Shown here in pieces: positions 1-8,778 of a stretch of 64,000 nt of DNA (positions are counted from its first letter, which is position 1; the number at the start of each line of letters is the position of its first letter). The translations under genes and the position numbers were made by a program. Source of the DNA: Meiothermus sp. QL-1 (lineage in GTDB: Bacteria; Deinococcota; Deinococci; Deinococcales; Thermaceae); assembly GCF_003351145.1 (NCBI RefSeq), contig NZ_QQSV01000004.1, forward strand, positions 1 to 64,000, written 5' to 3'. The notes below the pieces were generated by a model. It ran no database searches, was not told the DNA's origin, and saw only the letters and a list, made by a program, of their open reading frames with translations.

Positions 1-261
1 GAGTATCTTGGCCACGTCCGAGGGGGCCCACCTGGGCGGCACGGAGAGGAACAGATGCACGTGGTCGGGCATGACCTCCATGTCCAAAACGATCCAGTCC
101 CTCATCGAGCAGGTCTCCCGGAATACCTGCATCAGCCTTTCGCGCACCTCGCCTACAAAAGCGTGCCTGCGGTACTTGGGGGTGAACACCAGATGGTAGT
201 TCAGATTGTAATGTGAATGGCGTGTAGTGCGCTCTTTTGGCACGTGCATATGATAGCACAT
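1..261 (-). CDS. tnpA: IS200/IS605-family Y1 transposase TnpA (3' part cut by window edge)
   Basis: Reading the minus strand from an ATG at 261 gives 87 residues with no stop before the window edge. They include HYNLNYHLVFTPKYRR and DHVHLF, the latter the HUH metal-binding motif of Y1 single-strand transposases. This family cuts and joins single-stranded DNA at hairpins using a catalytic tyrosine further C-terminal, which lies outside the window. A second in-frame ATG at 249 (MHVPKERTTRH) is an equally good start. The upstream flank (262-350) carries the hairpin expected at the end of such elements. Whether the gene is intact cannot be judged. Confidence 0.85.
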   Translation of the reverse strand, partial: MCYHMHVPKERTTRHSHYNLNYHLVFTPKYRRHAFVGEVRERLMQVFRETCSMRDWIVLDMEVMPDHVHLFLSVPPRWAPSDVAKIL

Positions 262-314
262 CCGCCGCCCACTATGCTATGGGCTCCTTCGGAGCACGTG
301 GAGGAGTCCATGTA

Positions 315-336
315 TCCCCGGTTTGAAAACCGGGGG
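315..336. repeat. Hairpin at the putative end of the IS200-like element
   Basis: TCCCCGGTTT (315-324) faces AAACCGGGGG (327-336), so nearly all of the sequence can fold into a stem of about ten pairs, one of them G-T, with a very short loop. It lies upstream of tnpA, where IS200/IS605 elements keep the subterminal hairpin recognised by TnpA. It could also serve as the transcription end of folD, which stops at 367 and reads towards it, but no T-tract follows. Confidence 0.5.
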
Positions 337-366
337 ATTATAGATCCCCCACACCCCCTCTTTTCT

Positions 367-1218
367 CTAAACGCCCCGCCGCCAGCGGGCTGCCTTGACG
401 GTGTTGTAAAGGAGCATGGCCACCGTCATAGGGCCCACCCCCCCGGGCACCGGGGTCAGGGCCGAGGCCACCTGGGCCACCTCGGGGGCCACATCGCCCA
501 CCAGGATATCGCGGCCCTCCGGGCTTTGCCCTACGCGGTTGATGCCCACGTCCACCACCACCGCCCCGGGCCGCACCATCTCAGGGGTGATGAGACCGGG
601 CCTGCCCACAGCGACCACCAGGACGTCGGCCCGACGGCAGACCTCGGGGAGGTTATGGGTGCGGGAGTGGGCCAGGGTCACGGTGGCGTTCTCCCTGAGC
701 ATCAGCGCCGCCAGGGGTTTGCCCACCAAATTGCTGCGCCCCACGATCACCACTTCCCTGCCCGCCAAAGGAATGCGGTAATGCTTCAGCAGGCGCACCA
801 CCCCCGCAGGCGTACAGGACTCCAGCGCCTCCAGGCCCATCCAAAGCCGCCCGGTGTTGAGGGGGGTCAGCCCGTCCACGTCCTTCTGGGGGTCGATAGC
901 CTGCAAAACGGCGTTGAAGTCGACCTGAGGCGGCAGGGGCGACTGCACCAGAATCCCGTCCACACCGGGGTCCGCATTCAAGCGGGCGATGTGGGCCAGC
1001 AGGGCTTCTTGGGGAGTGCCGGCAGGGAACACGTCCACCTGGCTGGACAGGCCTAGCCGTCTGGCCTGGCGGTCCTTGAGGCGCACGTAGGCCACCGAGG
1101 CAGGGTCGTCCCCCAGACGCACCACCCGCAGGTGGGGTACGTAGGGCATCTGGGCCAGAAGGGCCCGGAGTTCGGCGTATACAGCTTCGGCTACCGGAGG
1201 ACCTGCAAGTCGCAACAT
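367..1218 (-). CDS. folD: Methylenetetrahydrofolate dehydrogenase / methenyltetrahydrofolate cyclohydrolase FolD
   Basis: A 283-residue protein of the usual FolD length. FolD interconverts 5,10-methylene-, 5,10-methenyl- and 10-formyl-tetrahydrofolate with NADP in the cytoplasm. Visible signatures are YVRLKDRQARRLG near residue 47 (catalytic Lys region), VDGILVQSPLPPQ near 86, the dinucleotide-binding VIVGRSNLVGKPL near 160, and PGGVGPMTVAMLL near the C-terminus. The ATG at 1218 has AGGAG just upstream. It lies downstream of nusB in the same direction with a 68-base gap, so it may share that transcript. Confidence 0.97.
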   Translation of the reverse strand: MLRLAGPPVAEAVYAELRALLAQMPYVPHLRVVRLGDDPASVAYVRLKDRQARRLGLSSQVDVFPAGTPQEALLAHIARLNADPGVDGILVQSPLPPQVDFNAVLQAIDPQKDVDGLTPLNTGRLWMGLEALESCTPAGVVRLLKHYRIPLAGREVVIVGRSNLVGKPLAALMLRENATVTLAHSRTHNLPEVCRRADVLVVAVGRPGLITPEMVRPGAVVVDVGINRVGQSPEGRDILVGDVAPEVAQVASALTPVPGGVGPMTVAMLLYNTVKAARWRRGV

Positions 1219-1286
1219 CGCATCTCCTAGACTTTACGCAGAAGAGCAGGGCCAGCCATCCAGGCTGGTCGCCCAGGGCGAAGGGC

Positions 1287-1739
1287 TCAGTCCCGCTCGA
1301 GCTTGGCGGTTGCTTCGAACTCACCCGCCTCTATGCGCGCAAGCAGGCGGGCCAGCACCCCATTCACGAAGCGCCCGGAGTCCTCACCCCCATAGCGCTT
1401 GGCAATTTTCACCGCTACCTCGATCAGGGGGGCGTAGGGGGTAGGCTCGAACAGCATCTCGTAGGCCGCCAGGCGCAGCACCGAAAGGTCGGTCTGGGCC
1501 ATCTGACCAAAGCTCCAGCCCTGGATGGTGGACCGAAGCGCCTCGTCCACCAAGGACCGCTGCGCCTGGTAGCCCTGCACCAGCCGGCTGGCAAAGGCCA
1601 GGCTTTCCTCGTCCAGCGCCTCCCCCTCCTCGGAGGCCTGGGCCTCCCTCACATGCTGCCAGGCCTCTTCCAGGGAAACCCCACCCACCGTGTGCTCGAA
1701 GAGGGCCTTGAAGGCCAGTTCGCGCGCCTTACGCCGCAT
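1287..1739 (-). CDS. nusB: Transcription antitermination factor NusB
   Basis: 150 residues opening MRRKARELAFKALFEH and containing LRLAAYEMLF and IEVAVKIAKRYGGEDSGRFVNGVL, the all-helical NusB signature. NusB binds boxA RNA with NusE (S10) during rRNA antitermination. The start lies inside the end of the upstream Asp23/Gls24 gene (11-base overlap), a pairing common in Gram-positive and Thermales genomes, so the two are probably translationally coupled. Length is slightly above average but within family range. Confidence 0.95.
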   Translation of the reverse strand: MRRKARELAFKALFEHTVGGVSLEEAWQHVREAQASEEGEALDEESLAFASRLVQGYQAQRSLVDEALRSTIQGWSFGQMAQTDLSVLRLAAYEMLFEPTPYAPLIEVAVKIAKRYGGEDSGRFVNGVLARLLARIEAGEFEATAKLERD

Positions 1740-2061
1740 GGGGCTCCTTGTATTCCACCGCCACCACGGTCACGTTCACCGCTTGCACCCTGAGGCCGGT
1801 GGAGGCTGTGATCACCTCGGCCACCGCCCGCTGGGCCTCCCGGGCCGCTTCGATGAGCGAACGCCCGTACTCCACGCTCAGGTTTAGGTCCACCGTAAGG
1901 TTGTCCCCGTCCCGCTCAACCCGCACCGGCCGGCCCCGCCGGGAAAACACCTCCCCCACGCTGCGGGCCGTGCCCTGGGCCAGCCGAACCCCCTTCTGTT
2001 CTTCCAAAGCCAGGGTCACCAGGCTCACGAGGGCCGACTCGGATAGGTCGTAATCCACCAT
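1729..2061 (-). CDS. Asp23/Gls24 family envelope stress response protein
   Basis: 110 residues beginning MVDYDLSESALVSLVTLALEEQKGV. The motif VNLSVEYGRSLIEAA-like stretch is present as DLNLSVEYGRSLIEAAR, followed by EVITASTGLRVQAVNVTVVAVEY, the two conserved blocks of the Asp23/Gls24 family. There is no signal peptide or membrane segment. Members assemble near the membrane or act in alkaline/cell-wall stress; the role in Thermales is not established. The gene starts the nusB-folD run and overlaps nusB by 11 bases. Confidence 0.9.
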   Translation of the reverse strand: MVDYDLSESALVSLVTLALEEQKGVRLAQGTARSVGEVFSRRGRPVRVERDGDNLTVDLNLSVEYGRSLIEAAREAQRAVAEVITASTGLRVQAVNVTVVAVEYKEPHAA

Positions 2062-2078
2062 ACCCGTAGTTTACCGCC

Positions 2079-3149
2079 TCAGTAGGGCAGGGGCCAGGTG
2101 CGGAAGTAATCGCGAATCCTACCCCACAGGCCCACCAGGCCGCGGGGCTCCAGAATCAGAAAGAGAAGAATCAGCGCGCCAAAGGCCACGCTCCGCCAGG
2201 CCGCAAGCTGGGCCACGTATTGCGGCCCAAAAGCCCCGGCAATCACGCTCAGAAGCTCGGGAACGAGCACGATGAAGACCGAGCCCAAGACCGCCCCCAG
2301 GACCGTACCCGCCCCGCCCACGATCACAATCGCCAGGTACTGGATGCTAAAGGCCAGCACGAAGTTGTCCGGGGTCACCGCGCCCAGCAGGTGCATCAGG
2401 ATGCCCCCCGCCACCCCGCCGTAGAAGGCCGAGAGGGCAAAGGCGGTGAGCTTGGCGCGTACCAAATCCACCCCTGAAAGCTGGGCCGAAAGGTCGTTGT
2501 CCCGCACCGCAAACCAAGCCCGCCCCGCTCGGGTGGAAAGCAGGCGCTTGGCGTAGAAAAACATGGGGATGGCGAAGGCCAGCCCGATGTAGAAGACCAC
2601 CCGGTCATCGGCCAGCAGAAAGCCCAGAAAGGTTCCCTCGGCCGGCAGCTTGCGCCCGGCCACCCCGCCGGTGAACTCAACCCAGCGCTTGAACACATAG
2701 TCGGCCAGGAACTGAAAGGCCAGGGTGGCAATGGCCAGGTAAACCCCCTTGATGCGGAGGGAGGGTATGCCCAGCACCACCCCAATCGCCCCGGCCACCA
2801 CCCCCCCCAGGAGGATGCCCAGGGGGGCCAGATCGCCCGAGAGGTGGCTCGAGACGTAGGCCCCCACCCCCACGAAGGCCGCCTGGCCCAAGGAGATCTG
2901 GCCGGCCCCCCCCACCAGGAGGTGCAGGCCCAGCCCGGCCAGCGCCGCCACCAGAATCTGGGTGGCCACGAACATGGGGTACTGGGGTAGAAAAAGCGGC
3001 AGGAGCAGCAGCCCCACCAGGGCCAAAGCCAGCCAAAAGCGGCCCTGCGGGGTGCTGGCATAGGCCTCGTCCTGGCGGTAGTCCTCGCGCACGGTGCGAG
3101 AGAAGCGGCGGCTGAAAGCGTCGGTCAGGGTCTGGCTCAGGCGATACAT
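2079..3149 (-). CDS. livM: Branched-chain amino acid-type ABC transporter permease, LivM
   Basis: 356 residues with about eight to ten hydrophobic segments. GAGQISLGQAAFVGVGAYVSSHL near residue 80 and LSAFYGGVAGGILMHLLGAVTPDNF near 235 are LivM signatures; IVGGAGTVLGAVLG near 278 is the permease loop that contacts the ATPase. It has an N-terminal cytoplasmic extension (residues 1-35, rich in Arg and Tyr). GGAGGACG lies before the ATG. It is the last gene of the minus-strand importer cluster, 14 bases after the acyl-CoA ligase. Confidence 0.93.
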   Translation of the reverse strand: MYRLSQTLTDAFSRRFSRTVREDYRQDEAYASTPQGRFWLALALVGLLLLPLFLPQYPMFVATQILVAALAGLGLHLLVGGAGQISLGQAAFVGVGAYVSSHLSGDLAPLGILLGGVVAGAIGVVLGIPSLRIKGVYLAIATLAFQFLADYVFKRWVEFTGGVAGRKLPAEGTFLGFLLADDRVVFYIGLAFAIPMFFYAKRLLSTRAGRAWFAVRDNDLSAQLSGVDLVRAKLTAFALSAFYGGVAGGILMHLLGAVTPDNFVLAFSIQYLAIVIVGGAGTVLGAVLGSVFIVLVPELLSVIAGAFGPQYVAQLAAWRSVAFGALILLFLILEPRGLVGLWGRIRDYFRTWPLPY

Positions 3150-3163
3150 GCGTCCTCCAAAGT

Positions 3164-5065
3164 TCAGGCCCCTACCCGCTGCGGCTGGCCAGTAGAAAAG
3201 CCCACCTCGGCCACCCGCACCTCGGCCTCGAGCACCCCCTGTCCCTCCAGATAGCGGATGGGTAGGGAGAGCCGGACCTGCTCTGAACCGTCGTACAGCG
3301 CGCGCAGAAGCTCGGCGTAGCGCGACTCCACCGCCCCCCGCTTGACCTTGCGGGTGCGGGTGATCTCCTCATCGTCGGCGTGGAGCTCCTTGGGCAGGAT
3401 GGCAAAGCGCCGCACCCTGAGCTCCTCGGGCAGGCTCTCGCAGGCCATGCGCAGCTCCTGGCCTATGAGGGCATAGACCTCGGGGTGGGCGGCCAGGCTT
3501 TGGTAGGTGGTGAAGACGATGCCCCGCTTGCGGGCCCAGTTCTGGGTGTTTTCCGGGTCAAGCTCAATCAGCGCGGTCACAAAGGGTCTCCCGTGTCCGA
3601 TGACCACCGCTTCGCGGATGTAGGGCGAGTACTTGAGGCGGTTCTCCAAAAACTGGGGAGCAAAGCGGGTCCCATCGCTCAAGGCCCCCACCTCCTTGAG
3701 GCGGCCCAGGAGGATCAGGTGGCCGTTCTCGTTGAAAAAACCCGCATCCCCGGTGCGGAACCAGCCATCCTCGGTAAAGCTCTCCCGGGTGGCGGTCTCG
3801 TTTTTGAAGTAGCCGGCGAAGACCTGGGGCCCCCGCACCTGGATCTCGCCGTCGGGGGCGATGCGCACCTCGGTCTTGGGCAGGGGCTTGCCCACCGTCT
3901 CGGGCGGGGTGTCGCCGGGCAGGTGGGCCACGGTGGTGGCCGCGGTCTCGGACTGGCCGTAGACCTGGCGGATATCCACCCCCAGCGCACGGAAAAAGGT
4001 GAAGACCTCGGGGCCCAGGGGTGCTCCACCGGTGGCCGCGATGCGGCAGGCCGCCAGGCCCAGCCTGGCCCTGATGGGGCGGGCCACCAGTGGGTAGGCC
4101 AAAGCCCGGGCCAGGTTCAGGCCAAAGCCGATGGGCTCCTTGCGGAACTCGCGCTGGGCGCACTCCAGCAAAACCCCCATCCCCCAGCGGTAGACCGCCT
4201 TCTTGAGCCCATCCGCATCCTCCATGCGGCTCCTGATGATGGCCGCAGCGTCCTCCCAGAGCCGGGCTGGGGCCAGGTAGAAGTCGGGCTGGACCTCCTT
4301 CAAATCCTCCCGCAGGGTGGCGGGGTCCTCGGGGAAGTGCACCACCGTGCCGTCGGTGAGGCTGCGCACCACCGTAAGCATCTGCTCGCCAATCCAGGGC
4401 AGGGGCAGGTAGGAGAAGACCCATTCCCCTCCTCGGACGTCGATGGTGGCCCGGCCCGCCTCGGCCCCCGCGATGAGCTGGGCGTGGGTGAGCATGGCCA
4501 GCTTGCTGCGGGCGGTGGTCCCCGAAGTAGGGGCGAGCAGGGCCACCGTATCCGGCCCCACCCGGGCGCGGGCCGCCTCCACCGCCTGGCGCGCCGCCGA
4601 GCGGCCCATCTCCACCACCCGGCTGAAGGGCTGGATCTTCTCGCTCCAGTAGCGGCTCATCCCGGCCTCTTCCCAGACCAGCACGAAGCGCAGCTTGTCC
4701 AGGTAGGGCAGCACCTTGTCGAGCTGCTCCTCATCGGAGAGCACAACCCCTCGGCACCCGGAGAACTCGAGGAAGTAGCCCACCTCCTCCGGCATGGCGT
4801 CGGCGTAGATGCCCATGGGCATCACCCCCAGGGTCTGGGCGGCCAGCTCGGCCTCCACCCACTCCGGGGCGTTCTGGCCCAGAATGGCCAGCACCCCCCC
4901 AGGCTCCAGACCGAGCTGGAGCATGCCCCCCGCCAGCTCCCGCACCCGCTTTTCTAGCTGGGCCCAGGAGGTGGTCTGCCAGACCCCCAAGCGCTTCACC
5001 CGCAGGGCCGGGGCCTGGGGGCGGGCCTGGGCGTGGCGAGCCAGGTGGTCAAGCAGGGTCTTCAC
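3164..5065 (-). CDS. AMP-binding acyl-CoA ligase (long-chain fatty acid-CoA ligase type) within the liv cluster
   Basis: A GTG at 5065 is taken as start because it overlaps the livG stop as GTGA and has GGGGAGGT just upstream; an upstream in-frame extension reads as livG shadow. The product is 633 residues, cytoplasmic, and activates a carboxylic acid to acyl-AMP and then acyl-CoA. Motifs: LLAPTSGTTARSKLAMLTH (phosphate loop), QVYGQSETAA (adenine side), WFRTGDAGFFNENGHLILLGRLKE (hinge). Most members have Lys-Gly at the phosphate-loop end; here RSKLAM departs from PKGAM. Its place between livG and livM suggests it activates the imported acid, which would mean the importer substrate is a carboxylic acid rather than a simple amino acid. 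Confidence 0.9.
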   Translation of the reverse strand: MKTLLDHLARHAQARPQAPALRVKRLGVWQTTSWAQLEKRVRELAGGMLQLGLEPGGVLAILGQNAPEWVEAELAAQTLGVMPMGIYADAMPEEVGYFLEFSGCRGVVLSDEEQLDKVLPYLDKLRFVLVWEEAGMSRYWSEKIQPFSRVVEMGRSAARQAVEAARARVGPDTVALLAPTSGTTARSKLAMLTHAQLIAGAEAGRATIDVRGGEWVFSYLPLPWIGEQMLTVVRSLTDGTVVHFPEDPATLREDLKEVQPDFYLAPARLWEDAAAIIRSRMEDADGLKKAVYRWGMGVLLECAQREFRKEPIGFGLNLARALAYPLVARPIRARLGLAACRIAATGGAPLGPEVFTFFRALGVDIRQVYGQSETAATTVAHLPGDTPPETVGKPLPKTEVRIAPDGEIQVRGPQVFAGYFKNETATRESFTEDGWFRTGDAGFFNENGHLILLGRLKEVGALSDGTRFAPQFLENRLKYSPYIREAVVIGHGRPFVTALIELDPENTQNWARKRGIVFTTYQSLAAHPEVYALIGQELRMACESLPEELRVRRFAILPKELHADDEEITRTRKVKRGAVESRYAELLRALYDGSEQVRLSLPIRYLEGQGVLEAEVRVAEVGFSTGQPQRVGA

Positions 5066-5817
5066 GCCGACCTCCCCAGATAGGCCTCGGCCACCCGCGG
5101 GTCCTGGCGCACCCCGGCCGGCGAGCCCTGGTAGAGCACCTCGCCGTACGACATCACCATCACCCCGGTGGAAAGCTCCAGCACCGCTTTGAGGTCGTGC
5201 TCCACCAGGACCAGGGTCACCCCCCACTCCCGCCTGGCGTCGAGCAAAAAGCGGGCCAGGTCCTGTTTCTCCTCCAGGCTCAACCCCGCCATGGGCTCAT
5301 CAAGCAGCAAAAGCCGGGGCCGTCCGGCCAGGGCCCGGGCCACCTCCACCCGCTTCTGCAGGCCGTAGGGCAGGGCCCCGGCCGGCATGTGGCGGTAGGG
5401 CGAGAGGTGCAGGTAATCGAGCACCTCCTCGGCGTGACGGCGAATCCGCCACTCCTGTGGGGCTCGCGGCAGCAGGTCGGTATACCCTCCCACGGCCAGC
5501 TCGGCCCCCAGTTTGACGTTGTCCAGCACGGTCATGCCGCGGAAGAGCTCGAGGTTCTGAAACGTCCGCCCCAGCCCCATCCGCACCCGCTCCTGGGGAC
5601 TTCTGCCCGCCAGGTCCTCCCCCAGGAAAACCACCCGGCCCCGCTGCGGCCTGTAGAGGCCGGAAAGCACGTTCAGCAGGCTGGTCTTGCCCGCCCCGTT
5701 GGGGCCGATAATCGCGAACAAATCCCCCTCGGCCACGCTGAAGCTCACCCCCACCAGGGCCTTCACCCCACGAAAGGAAAGGTGGAGGTCCTGGGCCTCC
5801 AGAAGCACCCTAGCCAA
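5062..5817 (-). CDS. livG: ABC transporter ATP-binding protein, LivG type
   Basis: 251 residues from a TTG start at 5817 preceded by GGAGGTGAG. Walker A is IIGPNGAGKTSL near residue 38, the signature is the LivG variant LPYGLQKRVEVARAL, Walker B is LLLLDEPMAGL and the switch is VEHD. The C-terminus GSPAGVRQDPRVAEAYLG is typical of LivG. It energises uptake with LivF and the LivH/LivM permeases. It overlaps the next gene by four bases and follows livF by 12 bases. Confidence 0.93.
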   Translation of the reverse strand: MARVLLEAQDLHLSFRGVKALVGVSFSVAEGDLFAIIGPNGAGKTSLLNVLSGLYRPQRGRVVFLGEDLAGRSPQERVRMGLGRTFQNLELFRGMTVLDNVKLGAELAVGGYTDLLPRAPQEWRIRRHAEEVLDYLHLSPYRHMPAGALPYGLQKRVEVARALAGRPRLLLLDEPMAGLSLEEKQDLARFLLDARREWGVTLVLVEHDLKAVLELSTGVMVMSYGEVLYQGSPAGVRQDPRVAEAYLGRSA

Positions 5818-5829
5818 AACTCACCTCCC

Positions 5830-6615
5830 TCATACCCACCGCTTCCTCCGACGGTAGCGCTTGGCCTCGGCAAAGCCGCCCGCCACCGCCCCGCCCAGGT
5901 AGAACTCCATCACGTCGGCATCGGCCTGGGCCTCCTGCGCGGTGCCTTCGAAGACAATACGCCCCTGCTCCATTACATAGACCCGCTCCACAACGGAAAA
6001 AGCCGCCCGGGCGTTCTGTTCTACCAGCAGCAGGGTCAGACCCTTTTCCCGCCGCAGCGCGTCCATCACGTTCATAACCTCCTCGGTGAGCTTGGGCGAG
6101 AGGCCCAGGCTGGGCTCGTCCACCACCAGGATTTTGGGCTCGGTGAGGAGGGCCATCCCCAGAAGGAGCATCTGCTGCTCGCCCCCTGAGAGATACCCCC
6201 CCTGCTCAAAGCGGCGCTCGTAAAGGCGGGGAAAGCGAGCGAAGATCTCCTCGGTTATCTCCTTCTGCCGCTCGGGGGAAAGCCGGTGCCCGGCAGCCCG
6301 CAGGTTCTCCAGCACGGTGAGATAGCGGAAGATGGGGCGGCCCTCGAGGATGGCGGTCAGCCCCAGCGCCGCCACCCGCAAAGCCGGCAGGTGGTGGGTC
6401 TCCTGGGCATTGATGCGAATCCGCCCGTCCAGCACCCGCCCGTCGTACTGGGGCAGCAGGCCCGCGATGGCCCGCACCAGGGTGCTCTTGCCGGCCCCGT
6501 TGGGGCCCAGCAAGGCCACCGCCTCCCCAGCCCCGGCCCGCATGCTCACCCCCTGCAGGGCCAGGATGACCCCCCGGTAGACCACCTTGAGGTTCTCGAC
6601 CTGTATTTCTGCCAT
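5830..6615 (-). CDS. livF: ABC transporter ATP-binding protein, LivF type
   Basis: 261 residues. Walker A LLGPNGAGKSTLVRAI near residue 34, signature YLSGGEQQMLLLGMAL, Walker B ILVVDEPSLGLSPKL, switch VEQNARAAF: a LivF set. The C-terminal end (EFYLGGAVAGGFAEAKRYRRRKRWV) is longer and more basic than in typical LivF and may be specific to this importer. It starts two bases downstream of the livH stop, so the genes are coupled. Confidence 0.93.
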   Translation of the reverse strand: MAEIQVENLKVVYRGVILALQGVSMRAGAGEAVALLGPNGAGKSTLVRAIAGLLPQYDGRVLDGRIRINAQETHHLPALRVAALGLTAILEGRPIFRYLTVLENLRAAGHRLSPERQKEITEEIFARFPRLYERRFEQGGYLSGGEQQMLLLGMALLTEPKILVVDEPSLGLSPKLTEEVMNVMDALRREKGLTLLLVEQNARAAFSVVERVYVMEQGRIVFEGTAQEAQADADVMEFYLGGAVAGGFAEAKRYRRRKRWV

Positions 6616-6616
6616 G

Positions 6617-7531
6617 CTACACCCGCTCGATGCGGTGCTGACCCAAAAGGCCGTAGGGCCGGAACAAGAGCACCAGCAAGACGATCACAAAGGGGATGGC
6701 CTGGGTGATGCCGGGCAGGAGCGACTCCAGGTAAAGCTGCGAGAAGGCCTCAATCACCCCGATGATAAGCCCGGCCAGGACCGCCCCTGGCACCGAGTCA
6801 AAACCCCCCAGAATGGCCACCGGGAAGACCACCAGGCCCAAAAGGACCAGGTGGTGCCCCGGCCCCCCGCCCCCAGCCGCCCCGGCCAGAAAGGCCCCGC
6901 CCACGGTGGCCATCACCGCCGAGATGCCCCAGGCCACCGCCACCACCCGCGGGGCATTGATGCCCAGGGCCAAAGCGGCGGTCTCGCTTTCGGAGATGGC
7001 CCGCAGGAGAACGCCATAGCGGCTGTACTTGAGCATGGCGATGAGCAGAAGGGCCAGCGGAAGGGCCAGAACGAGGCTCCAGACCGCTTTGGAGGAGAGG
7101 AAAATCCCCCCCAGGCCAAAGGCCAGGTTGGGCACCTCCTTGGGCGGCTGGAAGACGTTGGCCGCCCCCATGGCCTTCTGCTCTGGGCCCCAGATGAGCA
7201 AAGCGGCCCCGTCCAGGGCCGAGGCCAGCCCGATGGTGGCCATGATCACCGCCACCACATTGCGCCCCAGAAGGGGCCGCACAAAAACCCGCTCCACCAG
7301 CACCCCGAAGGCGAAGGCCAGGGGCAAGGCCAGCAGGATGGCGAACAGCAGCGGGAAGAAAAGCGAGAAGGTGTAGGTGAGATAGGCCCCAATGAGCAGG
7401 AACTCGGCGATGGCGAAGTTGACCACGCTGGTCGCACGGTAAACCAGGACAAAACCTGCCGCTATGACCGCGTACAAAGCGCCGTTGGCCAGGCCGTTGA
7501 GGGCCGTTTGGATAGTTAGGGATAAATCCAT
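6617..7531 (-). CDS. livH: ABC transporter permease, LivH type
   Basis: 304 residues with about eight membrane segments. GLANGALYAVIAAGFVLVYRATSVVNFAIAEFLLIGAYLTY at the N-terminus is the LivH hallmark. LRAISESETAALALGINAPRV near residue 175 is the ATPase-contact loop and GGFDSVPGAVLAGLIIGVIEAF follows. With LivM it forms the membrane channel. It follows the substrate-binding protein gene after a 53-base gap containing a strong hairpin. Confidence 0.93.
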   Translation of the reverse strand: MDLSLTIQTALNGLANGALYAVIAAGFVLVYRATSVVNFAIAEFLLIGAYLTYTFSLFFPLLFAILLALPLAFAFGVLVERVFVRPLLGRNVVAVIMATIGLASALDGAALLIWGPEQKAMGAANVFQPPKEVPNLAFGLGGIFLSSKAVWSLVLALPLALLLIAMLKYSRYGVLLRAISESETAALALGINAPRVVAVAWGISAVMATVGGAFLAGAAGGGGPGHHLVLLGLVVFPVAILGGFDSVPGAVLAGLIIGVIEAFSQLYLESLLPGITQAIPFVIVLLVLLFRPYGLLGQHRIERV

Positions 7532-7544
7532 GCTGCCTCAACAT

Positions 7545-7570
7545 GCCCTGCGGGCCCAGGCCCGCAGGGC
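7545..7570 (-). terminator. Intercistronic hairpin between the binding-protein gene and livH
   Basis: GCCCTGCGGGC (7545-7555) and GCCCGCAGGGC (7560-7570) are perfectly complementary over eleven pairs with a four-base loop. No T-run follows on the minus strand. Hairpins of this kind after binding-protein genes usually protect the upstream message or attenuate readthrough, giving more binding protein than permease. That role is inferred. Confidence 0.6.
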
Positions 7571-7584
7571 CTTCTGCGGGGCCT

Positions 7585-8778
7585 TTAGACCCGGGTGCCG
7601 TCAATCCAGTCGCTGATGGCGTCGAAGCGGCCATCCCGCACGTTGGCCCGCCAGAGCCTGGTGTAGGGCAGCCGGCGGCTGACCCAGCGCAGGTTGCGGG
7701 CCTGACCCCCGGCGTTGTAGTCGCCCAGGCTTTCCAGGGCCTCGATCATGCCCGGCCGGGTCAGCTTGCCCGCCGCGTGGGCCCGGCGCATGGCCTCGGT
7801 GATCACGTCCATGGCCATCCAGGTGCCCATGTAGTAGGTGGTGCGGTAAGAGAGGTCGCGGCCTTTGGCGCGGCGCAGGGCCCGAATCTGCTCTACTGCG
7901 GGCACCGTGGCGTCGTAGTAGTAGGCGTTGTGGTAGGTCACGATGAAGCCATCGGCCGCTGGACCCGCCCGCTGCATCAGGGCCAGTTCGGCCGAGTAGT
8001 AGGTGCCCATGAAGGTGGCCCGCACCCCCTGCTCGCGGGCCGCCCGCACCACCAAAGGCTCCACCGTGAGCACGTAGCCGTGGAGGATTACGAAATCGGG
8101 CTGGGCCTGGCGCAGCTTGGTCACGATGGGGGTGGCATCGGCGATGGCCAGCGGGGTAATCTCCTCCCCCACGATCTGGAAGCCCAGCCGGGCCGCCCGC
8201 TCCTTGATAAAGGGGATGGGGTCGCGGCCGAACTCGGAGTTGGAGTAGCAGAGGAAGATCCTAGCCCCCCGACCCCGCTGGAGGCGAATCTGCTGCAAAA
8301 GGGCCCCGGCCATATCGTTGTAGGTGGGGCCAAAGACGAAGATGGTGGGGTAGGTGTTGGGGTCGGCCAGCTCGTTGGAGAAGGAGGTGGCGGTGTAGGG
8401 CAGGCGCAGCCGGGTAATCTCCGGGGCCAGCGCCTTGGAAAGCCCGGTGGAGTTGCCGTACACGAAGACCAGCTCCTCCGCGCTCTCGCGCTGCACGATG
8501 CGGTTGAAGACCGCCGTGCCCCGGGCCACGTCGTAACCGTCGTCCTCCACGATCAGCTCGAGCCTGCGCCCCCCAATCCCCCCGCTGTCGTTCACCCGGT
8601 CGGTGAAGTCGCGAAAAGCCTCCAGCGCAGCATTCCCTGCGAAGGCGAAGGCCCCCGTCAGGGGAAGGATGGCCGCCAGCTTGACCGGGCGGGCCTGGGC
8701 CCGGGCAATCATCCAGGGGCTGTAGACGGTGGATGCAGCGATACCTGCTTTGAGTAGTTGCCGACGCGTTATTTTCAT
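7585..8778 (-). CDS. Tat-exported periplasmic substrate-binding protein (LivK-like) of the liv-type importer
   Basis: 397 residues. The N-terminus MKITRRQLLKAGIAAS is a twin-arginine signal (RRQLLK) followed by a hydrophobic stretch and a probable cleavage around ARAQA, so the protein is exported folded rather than as a lipoprotein. The mature part begins VKLAAILPLTGAFAFAG, the usual start of type I periplasmic binding proteins, and has LELIVEDDGYDVARG. Ligand unknown; the acyl-CoA ligase in the operon suggests a carboxylate. Preceded by TAGGAGG on the minus strand. First gene of the cluster. Confidence 0.9.
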   Translation of the reverse strand: MKITRRQLLKAGIAASTVYSPWMIARAQARPVKLAAILPLTGAFAFAGNAALEAFRDFTDRVNDSGGIGGRRLELIVEDDGYDVARGTAVFNRIVQRESAEELVFVYGNSTGLSKALAPEITRLRLPYTATSFSNELADPNTYPTIFVFGPTYNDMAGALLQQIRLQRGRGARIFLCYSNSEFGRDPIPFIKERAARLGFQIVGEEITPLAIADATPIVTKLRQAQPDFVILHGYVLTVEPLVVRAAREQGVRATFMGTYYSAELALMQRAGPAADGFIVTYHNAYYYDATVPAVEQIRALRRAKGRDLSYRTTYYMGTWMAMDVITEAMRRAHAAGKLTRPGMIEALESLGDYNAGGQARNLRWVSRRLPYTRLWRANVRDGRFDAISDWIDGTRV

